Source: Mycoplasmoidaceae bacterium
Lineage (GTDB): Bacteria > Bacillota_I > Bacilli_A > Mycoplasmatales > Mycoplasmoidaceae
Direction: 5' to 3'
Assembly (NCBI GenBank): GCA_024427265.1
Contig: JAKSVP010000002.1
Location: 1 to 64,000 of the forward strand
DNA: 64,000 nt
The translations under genes were made by a program, and so were the position numbers. The notes under the pieces are model-generated. The model did not search any database. It had not been told where the DNA came from and saw only the letters and a program-made list of their open reading frames with translations. Every line of letters starts with the position of its first letter. Position 1 is the first letter of the stretch. Below are positions 8,519-19,924 of this stretch, piece after piece.

Positions 8519-8654
8519 ATTAATATTGTAGGGGAAATACCTGTTCCCATCCCGAACACAGAAGTCAAACCCGATGAAGGGTAATGTACCCAACAGGGGA
8601 GAATAGAAAGACGTTGCTTTAATGGAAAAACTAGGGGAAACTCCTAGTTTTTTC
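8519..8654 (+). repeat. 5S rRNA-derived unit 6 with terminator
   Basis: ATTAATATTGTAGGGG start, intact loop, but CAAACCCGATGAAGGG and CCCAACAGGGG variants. 5S-like part ends at 8617; terminator 8625-8654. Confidence 0.8.
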
Positions 8655-8686
8655 TTTTTTTATATAATTTAGTTGAGGATGTAAAT

Positions 8687-10376
8687 ATGAAAAGAAAATT
8701 TATTTTATTACCTATAACATTGACAGCATTAACACTAGCAATTGGCTTGATTGGTTGTAATAATCCCGACACGCCAACACCTGAAGTGACAAAATACCAT
8801 TTTGGATTTACTGGTAATTATTGTAAAATTAATGGACATGGTCATATTGACATTGATATAGAACAAGATAGCAAAGTAGAATATACTGTTTTACCAGATG
8901 ATGGTTTCAAATTATCAGAGACTCAAGATTTGCCTGAAGGTATCTCCTTAACAGGTAATCTATTAACCATCGAAAAAATGGACAAAGCATATGAGGTAAC
9001 TATTAATGCTGAACTAGATAAACATGTGGAATTTGTTATATCTAAAAGTGAAACAAGTGTTGAAACGCAATCAGTTTTATGATTGGATTGATATCCATGA
9101 ATAGATAATATTATTTTTTCTAATTTAAGTGTTACGTCCCAACAAACAACAATTGATGCTGCTTCATTTATTAAACCAGAATTGCATTCTAGACCACAAA
9201 AAATATCTTTAGCTTTTGAACAACCATTATCCAAGGATTTAGATGATTGCATTGTTGAATTTGACTATGGTGACACAACTCAAAAAACGACAGGACATGC
9301 AAGACTTGAAAATGTTCATGTTGAACGATATATCGCTCCTATTCAACCATTTGAAACATGTGACTGGGATTTTATTGATAGAAAAGCAACTGCTTTAGAA
9401 TACGGTGAAATTACGCAAGAGGAATTCTATAAATCATTTACAGTAAATAACAAAACACCAACATCAATGAATGACTTTATTGGTGTTAAAAGAAAAGTTC
9501 AGCTTAAACATCAAGATTTGAATTCAAATGGTGTTATTGATAATAATGAAGTTTATCAAACTGTCAGAGTTATTGGTACATCTGCTGATAATACAAGCGA
9601 ATATCAAGTTAATAGAATTGAAGGAAATAGAAAAGTAGCATTGACATTTGAATTTGTTGATTTTATATCAGACGCAAATGGATATAGTGTTGCTTCCTTT
9701 TGACAAGATACAGCAACAGCAGAAGGTTCAAATCATGATTATTTGAACTCAACAATTAGAAAGAATATTTCAGGTTATGGGCATGGGGAATGTGCATGAT
9801 ATGGCACAACATTGAATGGCTCAACTTTAACTGGAGATACAGTTAAAGCAACTGAGATAACACACCCCGATTACTACAATAAATCAGTTTATGAGATGTT
9901 GCCTGACAATCTTGTAACCGCTTTAAAAGCACCATTAAATAGAGTGGTTAACGAATATAATGGATCTGATTGAGTGGAAACACGAATTACCGACCCATTA
10001 TTTTTGCTAACCCAAAAAGAAATTGCTCCTAACGCTTCCCAAACTTCTGAAAGTTCAATGAAACCTTATAGATATTATTCTGGTTCTGGTGATAGTAATG
10101 CCAATAGACAAAAGAAGCAAATTAAAGGTTCTTCTGGTGCCATAGGTGCTACACTAATAGCCGACTAAATGTCAAAGATCAGACGTATACAGTTATGCTG
10201 GATATCATACAAACGGTGGTGAAGCTAATGGCTCTCGTTATTGGCTATCCTCTCCTGCCAATGATATTGATAATGACAAATATGCTTTTTCTGTGACCGA
10301 GTATGGTTATCCTGCGTGAATATATTCTTGAGTATATGCATATGCAAAGAATGTCGCCCCTGCTTTTTGCATATAA
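8687..10376 (+). pseudogene. Lipoprotein with DUF6273-like C-terminus, frameshifted
   Basis: The frame opens at an ATG with lipobox GLIGC and runs to a TAA at 10166. The family's C-terminal domain continues in another frame from about 10159 to TAA at 10374: RSDVYSYAGYHTNGGEANG, then YWLSSPANDIDNDKYAFSV, ending NVAPAFCI. That ending is the DUF6273 pattern of gut surface proteins. One inserted base near 10160 explains the break. The middle part (CDWDFIDRKA..NDFIGVKRKV) is shared with the intact lipoprotein at 23117. Either a truncated 493-aa protein is made or the gene switches by frameshift. Confidence 0.7.
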
Positions 10377-10461
10377 CATAAACTTTGAATCAAATTTATA
10401 AAAAAGGTCAAATAAAAAAATGTTTTTTAATTTTGCCTTCTTAACTGGTTTAAATAAATGT

Positions 10462-10520
10462 CTAGACGATTAACAAATGTTAATCGTGATGAACTAAAGC
10501 TCATCATTTAAACCATAGGA
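10462..10520 (+). repeat. Three-way-junction element, copy 3 (5' stem lost)
   Basis: Hairpins CGATTAAC/GTTAATCG and GATGAACT/AGCTCATC and the ACCATAGGATC end are present, but the 5' outer arm is replaced by TGTCTAGA. It precedes 5S unit 7. Confidence 0.55.
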
Positions 10521-10530
10521 TCAAATAAAT

Positions 10531-10664
10531 AATATTGTAGGGGAAATACCTGTTTTCATCCCTCAACACAGAAGTCAAGCCCTATGAAGTCGAATGTACC
10601 CGCTCTGGGGAGAATAGAAAGACGTTGCTTTAATGAAAAAACTAGGGTAGTACCCTAGTTTTTT
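10531..10664 (+). repeat. 5S rRNA-derived unit 7 with variant terminator
   Basis: Loop altered to TTTCATCCCTCAACACAG; helix IV has a CGCTCTGGGG insertion. Terminator arms are ACTAGGGTA and TACCCTAGT, a paired change relative to the other units, so the hairpin is still maintained. Confidence 0.8.
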
Positions 10665-10721
10665 GATATTGAAATTTATGTAGCTTAATTATATAATATA
10701 AATATCTAACGAGGAGTCTAT

Positions 10722-12503
10722 ATGAAAAATACTTTTATTAGGAAATTTTTATTAATTGTTCCAACTATCACTATTTTATCGCCATCTTTATGTACTATTG
10801 CAAGTTGCCATAAAGAAGATAAAAATAGTGTTGACGAGGTTATCTGAGGTAATGTAATTACTCTTGACAAAAACAACACTTTAGCTGAAGGGATCGCTAT
10901 AGATAATGGGAGAGTTGTTGATGTCGGTTCAAAAGGCGACATTAGTAAATACATTAATGAAAAAACAGAAATTTTAGATTACTCTAATCAATATATTTAT
11001 CCTGGTTTTCTTGACTGTCATGTTCATGGTGATCAAATGGGTTTAAGCTTATGCTGTCAAGCACCACTTAGAAATAATATGAGTTATGATGAAATCATAG
11101 AAACAATGGATAATTGGGCTCAACAACACCCAACATGAAAGATTCTTGTCGGACAAGGTTGACAAAACCAAGGCACAGAGCCAACATATCACAACCTAGA
11201 TGCTCTCTCTGCTAAATATCCTGATTGTGAAATTTATTTAATTTCTGAAGATGTACATCAAATATGAGTTAACAAGAAAGTTTTAGAGAATAAAGGTATT
11301 ACTAAGGAATATGCTTCTCAATATTCTGAAGCTGTTATTAGAAAATTTGCTGATGGTGAACCAACTGGTTTACTTTGTGATTCAGAGCAAATTAAACTTC
11401 AATCTAGAATAGGATATTCTGATGAACAAATGCAAGATTCAATTAAGGCATGACAACACTATGCTTTTTCAAATGGATATACTGGTGTTTGTGAAGGTGC
11501 TATGTCTCCACGATGAGCAGATCAATATAGCGCACTAGACAAAAAAGGCGAATTGAAAATTAGATCTGCTGCAGTAATGTATTTATTTGAAGATTCCTGT
11601 GAAACAACAGAAGATTTACTTAATGAAGCAGATAAGTTACTTAAAAGTAAAGAATATCGAAATCATAACTTCGTGCCAATTGGATTAAAGATTTTTATTG
11701 ATGGAGTGGTTGAAGCTAAAACAGCCCTATTAATGGAAGAGTCTGCAGACATCCCTGGGTATTATGGTCTAAATAGATATGAAAAATTTGGAGCAACAAG
11801 AGAGGAACAAATTGATGCAATTTCAAAAGTTGTTGAAAGAGCAAATCTAAATGATTTCTCTGTACATTTCCATGCAGAAGGTGATGGGGCTGTAAATATG
11901 GCTGCTAATGCAATTGATAGAGCACAACAAAGAACAAAAATTGATGATAAAGCAAACACAATTCTTCATTGTCAATTAGTAGATGACCAATCATATCAAT
12001 TAATGAAAAAAAATAAAATAAGTGCTGCTGTCGCTCCCCTATGATGCACAGTGAGCCAAGTATATGGACCTCTTGAAAAAGAATATATTGGTAAAGAACG
12101 ACAAGATAAGTGTTATCCTATGCAAAAGTTTATTGATAACGATATAACAATAGGATTCCACTCTGACTTACCAGTTACACCATTCTGCCACATTCCACAA
12201 TCAATTTTCCAAGCATGCTACCGTTTTAACCCAACTTATGACACTGTTGAGGAATGTTATGATTCACTTCGTAATGAATATGGACAAGATATTAGTAGAT
12301 ATGAAGCATTAAGAGCTTTCACAGCTGGTTCTGCTCATATTATGAGAGCAGATGATTTGATTGGTTCTATAGAAAAAGGGAAATTAGCTGACTTTTCAAT
12401 ATTCAATAAGAATTTTCTCGATTGCAGACTATCTGAACTAATGAATGCTACTGTTCGAGCGACAATTGTTAATGGCGAAGTAGTATATAAACAAATTTTA
12501 TAG
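10722..12503 (+). CDS. Amidohydrolase family 3 (YtcJ-like) lipoprotein
   Basis: A 593-aa exported lipoprotein; the signal peptide ends in TIASC. The metal-dependent hydrolase signature is complete: DCHVHGD (about residue 98), a KIFIDGVVEAKTA strand, HFHAEGDGAV, an ILHCQ His, and the GFHSDLPV Asp. These define the YtcJ/Amidohydrolase_3 group, which hydrolyses amide or related bonds in small molecules; the substrate cannot be read from sequence. Strong TATAAT at 10691 and GAGGAG ribosome site. It is intact despite the decayed surroundings. Surface location suggests nutrient scavenging. Confidence 0.85.
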
Positions 12504-12564
12504 CAGAATGAATTAGATATAAACTAGGGGAAAACTGGAGTTAACCACATTTAGTTCACTCCAA

Positions 12565-12742
12565 GACATTTTTATTGATAAGTATGTAGAAAGGAAGCAG
12601 TTTTATCTAGTCAAAAAGAATGGACACAAGCTTCGTTAAGCGATGTTTTTCATATAGATATAATTAGAAAAAACTAAAAAAATCTTGAACTATGTTAAGA
12701 CTTTAGATCATGGTATCGATTTATTTAATACTATTCCAATTT
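12565..12742 (+). pseudogene. Fic gene remnant
   Basis: This non-coding stretch aligns base by base with 15067-15240 inside the intact Fic gene: GACATTTTTAT..AAGTATGTAGAAA, TTATCTAGTCAAA..GAA.G, CTATGTTAA.ACTTTAGATC. It has stops and indels. It covers the region encoding the inhibitory helix (SSQIEG) and a little after it; the catalytic motif is gone. Confidence 0.7.
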
Positions 12743-12910
12743 ATATAGCCTCAATAACATTAACTCTATTGAAGAATACGATAATGACATAAGGTATTGA
12801 CAAATCATCCATTTTATGGATAATCCATTTATTATTTCTAATATATATATATATATGATTGAGCAAAAAGTCAAAAAATCTAAAAACATTTTTAAAAGAA
12901 TATTAACTTT

Positions 12911-13450
12911 ATGATTTTCTCGATATTAGCATATGTTATTAGTTTTATTTGATTAGCATTAATGCCAACATATATGAATAGAATTGATGATGAAGACTTG
13001 CTAAGAAAAATAGAAGAAATTAAAACACCAGTCACAAAGTGACTAGCTGCTTTCATCTTAAAGATGGATGGCAATGCTAATAAAAGTTGAAATCTTTGCC
13101 CATCTTATCACTGTTTAAGTTCAGCATTATGTGCATTTGGACTAATAAAGCAAAAACAACATAAAGTAGCAACTAGAGTTAGTGGTTATGCAATGGCATT
13201 TTTAATTTGCTGTTCAACAGTATTGGTTAAGCAACATTACTTTATAGACATTGTTGGTGGTGTGGGTGTTGCAGCATTATCATACTTGCCTATAAAATTA
13301 TTTAAAGTTGGTGAGAAAATTGTAATTAATCATCCATCATTTTTAAGATCAAAACTAGACGTAGTCAAAACAAAAAAACTAAACAAATTGCATCTACAAA
13401 AAGCAAAAAGAAATAGAAAAAGTATAGCCTTAGATATTTACTATTCATAA
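12911..13450 (+). CDS. PAP2-family phosphatase, N-terminally truncated
   Basis: A 179-aa remnant or short form. It keeps two of the three PAP2 motifs: CPSYHCLSS (PSxH type) and STVLVKQHYFIDIVGG (SRxxxxxHxxxD type). The first motif (KxxxxxxRP) and the early membrane helices are missing because the frame is closed just upstream of 12911. Four hydrophobic segments and a basic tail remain. Full-length relatives, lipid phosphatases or inositol-phosphoceramide-type transferases, are usually 230 aa or more. It lies between a Fic remnant and a decayed 5S unit and may be inactive. Confidence 0.65.
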
Positions 13451-13451
13451 T

Positions 13452-13554
13452 ATAGAAGTTAAACACTATGGAGTTTATGGTGTGGTTTAAGTGAGTCCAG
13501 AATAGAAAGACGTCGCTTTAATGGAAAAACTGGGGGGAATCTCCTAGTTTTTTC
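13452..13554 (+). repeat. 5S rRNA-derived unit 8 (strongly decayed) with terminator
   Basis: AGAAGTTAAACACTATGGAG and AGAATAGAAAGACGTCGC are recognisable, but the 5' half is gone. Terminator arms ACTGGGGGG/CTCCTAGT are imperfect. Confidence 0.65.
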
Positions 13555-13565
13555 TTTTAATTATA

Positions 13566-13668
13566 TTTAGGGTTAAAAATTAAAAAATATTTTTCACTTT
13601 TTCTCCCTAATACTATATAATGTTATAGGGTTAAAATTAAATAGATAATTTTAATAAAATCACCCTAA
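13566..13668 (+). promoter_or_regulatory. Fic promoter with four TAGGG operator half-sites
   Basis: TTTAGGGTTAAA (13566) and TATAGGGTTAAA (13624) are direct copies; CTCCCTAA (13603) and CACCCTAA (13661) are inverted copies. The -10 TATAAT at 13616-13621 lies between them, and the fourth half-site is just before the ATG, a layout typical of autorepression. Confidence 0.6.
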
Positions 13669-13676
13669 GGATATTT

Positions 13677-14615
13677 ATGGATAAAAAATTAGAAAAGATA
13701 CAAACATTAAAAGATGAAAAAAAGAGATTAGAAGAACAAATTGAATCTCTTAATTTTAGAGGATATCCTGAGATTAAACAAATCAATGGCAAAAAATATA
13801 TATACCTAAGATATAAAAAATATGATAGATTGAGCAGCCAGTATGCTGGAATCTATAGTGACGAACTTTTTAACTCATTAAAAGAAATGAGTTTGAATGT
13901 TAAACAATTAAAAACTAAATTAAGATTAGTCAAAACAAAACTAGCATACTATGGTTTCGATGATGTTAATTTGCCGGCTAAAGTTCTGCAAGCTATGGAT
14001 TATGTTAGACATAGTCTAAAAGACATAATTTATGACCAAGCTGTAGTAGAGGGTGTATCAGCCACATTTCTTGATACAGAAGAAATCTTGGAAAAAGGAC
14101 AAAGCAAGAATGTTACATTTGATGATACACTTAAAATTTTAAATCTTAAAAATGCTTGAGCTTATGTTTTAGACGAAGATACTTTAAAACTAAAGTTAAA
14201 CATTAATGTTTTATCAACAATAGCAGGCTATGTTAATGATCGATTAGTATCATATCCTGATTCAATAAGACAAACAAATGTAAGAATTGGTGGATGCTCA
14301 TATAAACCGCCAATCCCAACAAGAGAATCAGTTGTTGAGAAGTTAAAACAAATACTTTCTAGTAAATTAGACAATGTTGATATTGCCATTAAAATTTTCT
14401 TGTATATTTGCAAGATGCAAATATTTAACGACGGAAATAAAAGATCTGCATTGATTGCAGCTAATTTTTATCTAATAAAAAAATCATATGGATATATATC
14501 CGTTCCACATGAAAAAGAAAAAGAATTTAAACAACTTTTAGTCGACTATTATGAAAGTAAAAGCGATAAGATAAGTAATTTCATTAAAAAGTATTGTTGT
14601 TTTCCAATGAAATAA
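13677..14615 (+). CDS. Fic-like protein, Gln-type motif (DGNKR)
   Basis: A 312-aa protein. The N-terminal part has a coiled region and a YPEIKQINGKKYIYLRYKKY beta-hairpin domain; the C-terminal part is the Fic fold. The core motif is QIFNDGNKRSALIAAN, with Gln where canonical Fic has the catalytic His. This variant recurs in Firmicute-type Fic proteins, as I recall, so it is a family property rather than random damage. A paralogue of identical length is at 22005c. An AAGG ribosome site lies before ATG, with its own operator array upstream. AMPylation activity is doubtful. Confidence 0.8.
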
Positions 14616-14640
14616 GGTTAGCTCGCAACATCAGTTGCTC

Positions 14641-14776
14641 GCGTTAATATTGTAGGGGAAATACCTGTTTTCATCCCGTAGACAGAAGTCAAGCCTATGA
14701 AGGGTAATGTACCCGCTTAAAGAATAGAAAGACGTTGTTTTAATGGAAAAACTAGGGCGAGAGTCCTAGTTTTTTC
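14641..14776 (+). repeat. 5S rRNA-derived unit 9 with terminator
   Basis: GCGTTAATATTGTAGGGG start after a GCAAC/GTTGC hairpin flank as in unit 4. The loop reads CCCGTAGACAG, and helix IV has become CCCGCTTAAAG. Ends GACGTTGT at 14738; terminator with GAGA loop. Confidence 0.8.
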
Positions 14777-14785
14777 TTTTATATT

Positions 14786-14878
14786 AAAACTTTACTTAAA
14801 TTTTTAGAAAAATAAATAAGTAAAAGAAAAATGATAAAACTTTACTTAAATGATATATAATCCAAAATAAGTAAAGGA
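14786..14878 (+). promoter_or_regulatory. Fic promoter with CTTTACTT operator repeats
   Basis: AAAACTTTACTTAAAT occurs at 14786 and 14836. Inverted half-sites AAGTAAAAG and AAGTAAAGG occur at about 14818 and 14869. The -10 TATAAT is at 14856-14861, inside the array. These repeats are not shared with the other Fic promoters. Confidence 0.6.
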
Positions 14879-14885
14879 TATAATA

Positions 14886-16037
14886 ATGAAATTATTAAGT
14901 AAAAGAGCCGGAAAACTATGTTATGTTCAAAGTGATTATTATTGCTTTGTTCCAACTTCACTTTTTTCTATTAATATCGAAAAAGATGAGGAAATGTCTT
15001 TATTGTTAGATGAAGCAAACATGTGCTTGGGGAAATTAGCTGGTTTAGCTATTAATTTACCTGACAAAGACATTTTTATCGCTAAGTATGTAGAAAAAGA
15101 AGCTGTCTTATCTAGTCAAATTGAAGGAACACAAGCCTCTTTGAGTGATGTTTTCCAAGTAGATAAATTAGATGAAGAAATTAGAAAAGAAACTAAAGAA
15201 ATTGTTAACTATGTTAACACTTTAGATCTTGGTATTAGTTTGTTGAAGTGCCTTCCGCTTTGCTTAAGATATTTTAAACAGCTTCACAAAACATTGCTGT
15301 TGGGTGTACGTGGATGAAAACAAAACCCTGGTGAAGTTAGAAGAAGCCAAAACTGAATTGGCCCAAAAGGTTATACCCTAAAAGAGGCAACATTTATCCC
15401 CCCATCAGTTGATTATTTAAATATTTTAATTACCGATTTAGAGAAATTTATTAACACAGAAAACAATATGTCACTTTTAATTAAAACAGCACTCATCCAT
15501 TATCAGTTTGAAACTATACACCCGTTTTTAGATGGAAATGGAAGAGTAGGAAGAATATTAATTCCCTTATTTTTAATTAACAACAAAATTTTGTCTAATC
15601 CAATAATGTATCTAAGTTTATTTTTTAAAAAAAATAGAAGAGAATATTATGATTTGCTGATGGATGTTAGATTTAAAGGACATTATGAACAATGAATAAA
15701 ATTTTTCTTGAAAGGTGTAATTGAAACATCAAATAATGCAGTTGAGACTATCAACCAAATTATTAAATTGCGTAGCAATATATCTCAGAAACTTGATAGG
15801 CTAAAAATTCATAATAAACAATTAGTTAGTGATGCGATCATGTTTTTATATCAACACCCTTACGTTAATAGTAACGATCTCAGAAAAAGGTTTTCTATAT
15901 CAAAGCCCACAACATCAAGCTTAATTAAAACATTACAAAAAATGAACATTATTGTTAAAACTGATAAAAAACAAAGAAACTCAACCTATAGATTTGATAA
16001 ATATGTACAAATTTTAGAAGAAGGAACTAATTTATAA
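14886..16037 (+). CDS. Fic AMP-transferase, class II, with C-terminal wHTH
   Basis: A 383-aa protein and the most canonical Fic here. The inhibitory motif SSQIEG (S/TxxxE(G/N), about residue 79) precedes the Fic core, as in class II enzymes. The active site HPFLDGNGRVGR (about residue 218) is complete. The C-terminal third has a MarR-like winged helix (NSNDLRKRFSISKPTTSSLI). It should AMPylate a cellular protein, with its own N-terminal helix as brake. It is preceded by a private operator array, consistent with autoregulation by the C-terminal domain. TGA is read as Trp at three places. Confidence 0.9.
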
Positions 16038-16043
16038 TTAATC

Positions 16044-16184
16044 GCAGCGTTAATATTGTCGGTGAAATACCTATTTTCATCCCTCAACATAGAAGTCAAG
16101 CCCGATGAAGGGCAATGTACCTAACTGGGGAGAATAGAAAGACGCTGCTTTAATGGAAAAACTAGGGGGAACTCCTAGTTTTTC
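16044..16184 (+). repeat. 5S rRNA-derived unit 10 with terminator
   Basis: Keeps helix I 5' strand GCAGCGTT; 3' strand is GACGCTGC. The loop is changed to ATTTTCATCCCTCAACATAG and the middle to GTACCTAACTGGGG. The terminator T-tract runs into the TATAAT of the next gene. Confidence 0.8.
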
Positions 16185-16204
16185 TTTTATATAATATAGG
16201 CGTT

Positions 16205-17893
16205 ATGAAAATATCAAAATTATTAATCCCTGTAGTTTTAACTACTAGCATTCCCCCTATTAGTGTGTTGGTTGGCTGTTCAAATAATAAGATTGATCAC
16301 ACATATGATAAAATTACATCAGAAATAAAACAAGATGCAATATCTGAATTTATTGAATTAAGCAAAATATACCGTGAAACATATTTCACTAGAGGTATTT
16401 GTAATTGGTTAAAACAAAGAATACAAGAAATTTGCCCTGAAGCAACAATTTTAGAAGATGATTACAATGCATCTTTAGAAGATTCTACAGTTGACCCAGA
16501 TAAAAGCTCTGGTAACCTTATTATCGACATTCCTGCATCACCAGGAATGGAAAATAATAAGAAGATTTGTTTTCAAGCACATATGGACATGGTTTGTGTT
16601 GCAGATTCGCCTGAAGCTTTAGAACAAATGAAGCAAAATGGTGTTAGCGTAGAAATTAATTCTACTGATAACACAATGACATCAGCAGGAAAACACACTT
16701 CACTTGGTGCTGATGATGGTATTGGTGTTGCTATTATGTTAGCATTATTAAAAAACAAGAATATTGCTCATGGGCCAATTAAATATATTATTACGGCAGA
16801 TGAGGAAAATGGTGGTGGTGCAAAGTGATTAGGTCATGAAACATCACATGGCGATGCGCCTGACCCTGCCGAAGGTGCAGCGATTATGGCTGATTGTGAC
16901 ACAATGCTTAATGTTGATAATGAATTAGAAGGACAAATTATCACATCAACTGCAGGAAATGTAAAAGCAACTTTTATGTATAATGCTCCAAATAATAGTA
17001 TTTCTAGTTCTAATGAATATGAGCTGGTTATAGATGGTTTGATTGGCGGACACTCTGGTGATGATATAGGATTTGGACGAGCAAATGCCATTGTTTTGGC
17101 TCGTACAATTTTAAATAAGCTAAATGATGTTCAGTTAATTTCATTTACAACACCAAATTCTAAAGCACCTAACGCAATTGTAAATAAAATTGTTACTAAT
17201 TTTATTAGTACACAAGAAAAATCTGACATTGAAACGCAAATTAGTGAATGCTTATCTGAATTTAAAAAGCAATACCCTAATGAGAAGAATGTAAATATTG
17301 GTTTTAATGAAAAACAAGTAGCTCCTGGTATGAAGTCATACACAGATGAACAAACTAAGCAAATATTAGAATTTGCATCATTATTGCCATATGGTGTTAT
17401 AAGTTGAAAAGATAAAGAGACATCCAAACCAGAAACAAGTGAAAATATTGGACCATTTTCCTTTGGCTGATATAAGTCTGATGAGGAATTACAACCATCA
17501 AATCATGATTTATCCCTAGATATTATGGCAAGAAGTTGCAATAATGACCACATTGATAGTTTAAAGCTATACCATGAGATGTTACAACAAACACATTTTG
17601 CTGATGCAACAATTAATACTGCATATGAATATGGATGGGCAGGAGATGATGATCAAACATTTATTGATTTTATTTATCAAAAGTTTAACTCATTTGGTGT
17701 CAATCCAACTAAGGAAGATTTACATTCAGGTATAGAAATATCATTTTTCAAGCAATTTAAGCCTACAATTTATGCTACATCTATTGGGCCAACATTACGT
17801 AATGTTCATAGTTGAAATGAAACATTAGAACTAAATACAATAGATTCAACTATAAAAGTAATGCTAGCCTGTTTAGATCATATGAAGATATAA
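16205..17893 (+). CDS. M20 (PepD-type) dipeptidase lipoprotein
   Basis: A 562-aa protein with lipobox SVLVGC, so PepD-like activity is placed on the cell surface instead of in the cytoplasm. Metal and catalytic motifs are complete: HMDMV, LGADDG, TADEENGGGA, GGHSGDDIGFGRANA, and LHSGIEIS. This family cleaves dipeptides such as aminoacyl-histidine with two Zn ions. Slightly longer than cytosolic PepD (~485 aa) because of the leader and insertions. The leader is short or absent. A second, degenerate paralogue follows after 5S unit 11, suggesting tandem duplication. Confidence 0.85.
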
Positions 17894-17920
17894 AACTTGC
17901 AAAGACATTTCAAATGTTTT

Positions 17921-18059
17921 GCAGCGTTAATATTGTCGGTGAAATACCTGCTTTCATCCCTAATACAGAAGTCAAACCCGATGAAGTCGAATGTACCCGC
18001 TTAAAGAATAGAAAGACGTTGCTTTAATGGAAAAACTAGGGGAAACTCCTAGTTTTTTC
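17921..18059 (+). repeat. 5S rRNA-derived unit 11 with terminator
   Basis: It carries GCAGCGTT and GACGTTGC, so helix I is intact, but helix IV is CCCGCTTAAAG and the loop is CCTAATACAG. The 24 nt before it (CTTGCAAAGACATTTCAAATG) match the spacer in front of units 3 and 12. Confidence 0.8.
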
Positions 18060-18078
18060 TTTTATAATAATATTTATT

Positions 18079-19701
18079 ATGAAAAAAATATTATGCATGA
18101 TCCCAACACTTGTTGGTGTATTAAATGTGGTGCCTACTACTATGTTAGTGGCTTCATGTTCAAATAGTAATCAACCAAAATATGATGAATTTACTAAAAC
18201 TCTATATAAAGCATCATATAGTGAATTCATCAACTATATTGAAAATTGTCCACATGTCTCAAATCAAGACATTGTTACGATTGATAGTGATGAAGATAGT
18301 TTAAAAGGAGCTAGAGTATATTTAAAAAATTTAGTTAATCAATATATTGGTGTTACTCCAACAACTGATGCTGGTGGAAACATTTATTATGATATTCCAG
18401 CTACCCCTGGGTTTAAAAACTACAAGAAGATAATTCTTCAAGCTCATATGGATATGGTTTGAACTACTAGTGAAGAATGAAGTGGTGAAAAAGGCAAAGT
18501 AGTTAGTGAAACAAAGAAAATTGGTAATAGAACAATTGTTCATTCTAAAGATAATCAAACAACATTAGGAGCAGATGATGGTCAGGGTGTTGGCATTATT
18601 CTTGGTGTTACTAAAACATCTAATGATTTTAATCATGGACCAATAAGATGTATCTTAACAGCTGATGAAGATAGCACCATATATGGAGCAATGCATTTAG
18701 ATGCTGCAACATTAGATGGTGATTATTTAATTAATGTTGACACATCTACTCAAGACATCTTCATTGCTTCTGCTGGAACTCAAGGTTTTAGAACATATAT
18801 TAATAATCTTAATGGTTATGATATTCCAGCAGGCTATAAACTATATAGTTTAAAAATATTAGGATGTAAAGCAGGACACTCAGCAAATGCAATGATTGAT
18901 GGTAAAGGTAATCCAACAAACATAGCAATTGACATTTTAAATAAAATTAGAGAAAAGATTGATTTGCAAATACTATTACAATCTATCCATGATAATGGAC
19001 AAACAAATGTATTTGCAAGTGAATCAGAAGTAGTTTTTGCTAGCAACAAGACTATTAATCAAAAAGACATTGCTTCCTTCCTTAAAGAGGAAAAGCAAAC
19101 ATTTTTTGCAGAAACAGATATGTCTTTTGCTTTTAATGAAATATTGACACCAGCAATCACTAAAACTATTAGTAATGATGATTCATTTAAATTAATGTTA
19201 TTTTTATCACAACTTCCATGAGGATTAATTAAAAAAGATGAAAAGACTAATGAAATGATAGCTTCAGCTAACATATCTCCTGTATCATTAGATTTGAATA
19301 ATGATAACTTTTCATTTTATGTAAGCAATTTAACAAGGTTTGCATCGCAAGAATGAAAAGATTATTTTGTAGAAAAATTTGGAGCAGTTAAGTTGGTTCT
19401 AGCTGGATTAGATCCAACATTTACAGACAATGAAGAATCATTCCCAATATGAGAAGCGATTGGTGATAATCCTTTAATTCAAATTGCTCAACAAGCATAT
19501 AAAAATATTAATGTAAATGCAAAACTAAAAAAGGATGCAGGAGCATTAGAAACTGCTTATTTTGCTGAAAAAAATCCAAATTTAAAAATGGTTTCTATTG
19601 GTGCTATTGTAAAAAATGAACATAATGTTAATGAGTCGATGGATTTAAATTCTTATTATGATTTGGCAAGTGTAATTCTATATATTTTAAGAAATTGTTA
19701 A
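18079..19701 (+). CDS. Degenerate M20 dipeptidase-like lipoprotein
   Basis: A 540-aa lipoprotein (MLVASC) paralogous to the gene at 16205. HMDMVW, LGADDGQG and KAGHSANAM are present, but the catalytic DEE is DED and the C-terminal metal-ligand site reads DAGALETAYF where the family has HAGLE; the His is gone. The following sequence (NPNLKMVSIGAI) still aligns with PepD. It may bind peptides without cleaving them or use one metal. Seven TGA codons are read as Trp. TATAAT at 18063-18068, 10 nt from ATG, no ribosome site. Confidence 0.8.
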
Positions 19702-19793
19702 AAGGACTAATCCTTTAAATTAGATAAAAAAATACTAGAATATTGTTGGTTTATAAAACTTGCAAAGACATTTCAAATGTTTTGTAGCGTTAA

Positions 19794-19924
19794 TATTGTC
19801 GGGGAAATACCTGTTTTCATCCCTCAACACAGAAGCCAAACCCGATGAAATCGAATGTACCCGCTTAAAGAATAGAAAGACGTTGCTTTAATGGAAAAAC
19901 TAGGGGGAAACTCCTAGTTTTTTC
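19794..19924 (+). repeat. 5S rRNA-derived unit 12 with terminator
   Basis: The preceding bases 19698-19790 repeat the 23S-5S spacer seen at 2399-2485 (TTAAAAGGACTAATCCTTTAAATTAG.. and GAATATTGTTGG), so more of the rRNA operon tail was copied here than elsewhere. The 5S-like part ends at 19886. Confidence 0.8.

Noticed and set aside
12841..12930. Short ORF MIEQKVKKSK.. before the PAP2 remnant
   Set aside because: Out of frame with PAP2 and ends after 24 codons; kept out as unsupported.
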